Below, piece after piece: positions 63,093 to 64,000 of a stretch of 64,000 nt of DNA; positions within the stretch are counted from its first letter, which is position 1; every line of letters begins with the position of its first letter. Position numbers and translations under genes: made by a program. The DNA lies in assembly GCF_034424645.1 (NCBI RefSeq), contig NZ_CP139969.1, forward strand, positions 1,054,001 through 1,118,000. Direction: 5' to 3'. Source of the DNA: Bordetella avium (GTDB lineage: Bacteria > Pseudomonadota > Gammaproteobacteria > Burkholderiales > Burkholderiaceae_B). The notes beneath the pieces were generated by a model. It was not told the DNA's origin. It did not search any database and worked only from the letters and a program-made list of their open reading frames with translations.

Positions 63093-64000
63093 TCAGTTGT
63101 TGGCATGCGCGAAATCGGCCTTGAGAAATTCACTGGCTGACAGCGGTTTGCCAAGCAGAAAGCCTTGCAGCGAGTCGCAGCCAAGCTCGGTCAGAAAGCG
63201 CTGCTGAGCAGCGGTTTCCACGCCTTCGGCCACGATTTTGAGGTTTAGCTGCTGGCCCAATGCAATGATGGCCGACACAATCGCCGCGTCTTCCTGATCG
63301 TGCTCAAGCTGGCTGATGAATCCCCTGTCGATTTTCAACTCGTTGGCGGGCAGGCGCTTGAGGTATAGCAGGCTGGAATAGCCTGTGCCGAAATCGTCGA
63401 TGGAAATCGAGACACCCAGCGCAGACAGCTCGCGCAACACAGTGAGGCTGCCTTCGGCGTCGCGCATGGCCGTGGTCTCGGTGATTTCGATGGCCAGGCA
63501 GGAGGCGGGCAAGAGATGGCGTTCCAGCGTCTCGCGGATGTTGTTCGTCAGGCCGACCTGCGAAAACTGCATGGCCGACAGGTTGACCGCTACGGTCCAC
63601 GTGGTGTGCCCGAGGTCGCGCCAGATACGCATCTGCCTGCAAGCCTCGTCTAGCACCCACTCCCCGATGGAATAAATCAGGCCGGTGCGTTCAGCAATGG
63701 GAATGAATTCGGCCGGAGGTATGAGACCGCGCTGAGGGTGGTTCCAGCGTAATAAGGCTTCTGCGCCCACTACCGGTCCGGCCGGTGCGATGAACTTGGG
63801 CTGGTAGTGCAGCACAAGCTCGTTGCGTGACCGCGCTTGGCGCAGATCTTGCAGAAGTTGCAGCTGCTCGCGCGCGTTTTCGTTCATGGCCGGTTCGAAG
63901 TAGCTGTAACGGCGTGCGCTACCTAGGCGTTTGGCGTGATACATCGCCGCGTCGGCATGGGTAAGCAGCGTATGGCCATCGCCCCCATCACCTGGAAAAA
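63093..64000 (-). CDS. GGDEF-EAL domain protein (partial, N-terminus outside window)
   Basis: The frame is open to the right edge. The visible part starts with the end of a GGDEF domain (LLTHADAAMYHAKRLG) and continues with a full EAL domain. The catalytic set of c-di-GMP phosphodiesterases is present: GAEALLRWNHP, Asn in VAVNLSAMQF, Glu in AIEITET, DDFGTGYSSL, Lys in ELKIDRGF and Glu in VAEGVET. It should therefore be able to hydrolyse c-di-GMP. Whether the GGDEF half is active, and what the sensor is, cannot be seen. The stop is at 63093. Confidence 0.92.
   Translation of the reverse strand, partial: FPGDGGDGHTLLTHADAAMYHAKRLGSARRYSYFEPAMNENAREQLQLLQDLRQARSRNELVLHYQPKFIAPAGPVVGAEALLRWNHPQRGLIPPAEFIPIAERTGLIYSIGEWVLDEACRQMRIWRDLGHTTWTVAVNLSAMQFSQVGLTNNIRETLERHLLPASCLAIEITETTAMRDAEGSLTVLRELSALGVSISIDDFGTGYSSLLYLKRLPANELKIDRGFISQLEHDQEDAAIVSAIIALGQQLNLKIVAEGVETAAQQRFLTELGCDSLQGFLLGKPLSASEFLKADFAHANN

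Noticed and set aside
1-64000. CRISPR array, prophage, insertion sequence or integron in the window
   Set aside because: No regularly spaced direct repeats, transposase or integrase motifs, or terminal inverted repeats were found while reading the window.

Overview
The window looks like a chromosomal segment of a GC-rich betaproteobacterium of the order Burkholderiales, most likely Alcaligenaceae (Bordetella/Achromobacter-like). The grounds are the order leuS-lptE-holA-proA, a BktB-like thiolase, a histone-like protein with an Ala/Lys-rich tail fused to an HU-type domain, an autotransporter with an extended (ESPR) signal peptide, and the block pdxJ-acpS-nagZ-uvrC-pgsA. The organism is an inference from gene content; I could not run a database search. 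There are no rRNA or tRNA genes, insertion sequences, CRISPR arrays or prophage genes that I can support.

Left part (1-16.6 kb). A YchJ-like protein (cut by the window edge) and a small acetyltransferase lie on the minus strand, then an amidase on plus. A long minus-strand operon follows: leuS, lptE, holA, proA, a small membrane protein and an acetyltransferase (tRNA charging, LPS transport, DNA polymerase III clamp loading, proline synthesis). Next come a MarR regulator with an overlapping MFS exporter and a palindromic operator, the histone-like protein, a SulP anion transporter overlapping tail to tail with an orphan periplasmic binding protein, ribosomal proteins L28 and L33, and a Bcr/CflA exporter.

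Middle (16.7-34.4 kb). This part is mostly transport and stress genes: cyclopropane fatty acid synthase, a ProXWV-type betaine/choline importer, an acetyltransferase, a thiolase, a gamma-glutamyltransferase-like enzyme, a spermidine-synthase-like protein, periplasmic Cu-Zn superoxide dismutase, a decayed aldo/keto reductase, a TrpXYZ-like ABC importer, the molybdate importer modABC with a ModE box upstream and modE on the opposite strand, and a DUF4136 lipoprotein.

Right part (35-64 kb). A free-standing winged-helix regulator precedes an RND efflux operon (adaptor, pump, outer-membrane channel). The channel gene overlaps pdxJ by four bases, so the pump operon runs into acpS, nagZ, uvrC and pgsA. 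An MFS transporter and queF follow. Then comes a very large autotransporter whose reading frame is broken exactly at a run of eleven G residues, the signature of a phase-variable surface protein caught in the OFF state. Beyond it is a biotin locus with a BioC-BioD fusion, a BioH-like esterase and bioF on minus and bioA divergent. It is followed by the ohrR/ohr peroxide-resistance pair with two matching operators, a YadGH-like ABC exporter, an AI-2E-family permease, and a GGDEF-EAL protein cut by the right edge.

The most interesting observations are the poly-G switch in the autotransporter, the BioC-BioD fusion, the translational coupling of multidrug efflux to vitamin B6 synthesis, and the single-domain winged-helix regulator beside the pump.
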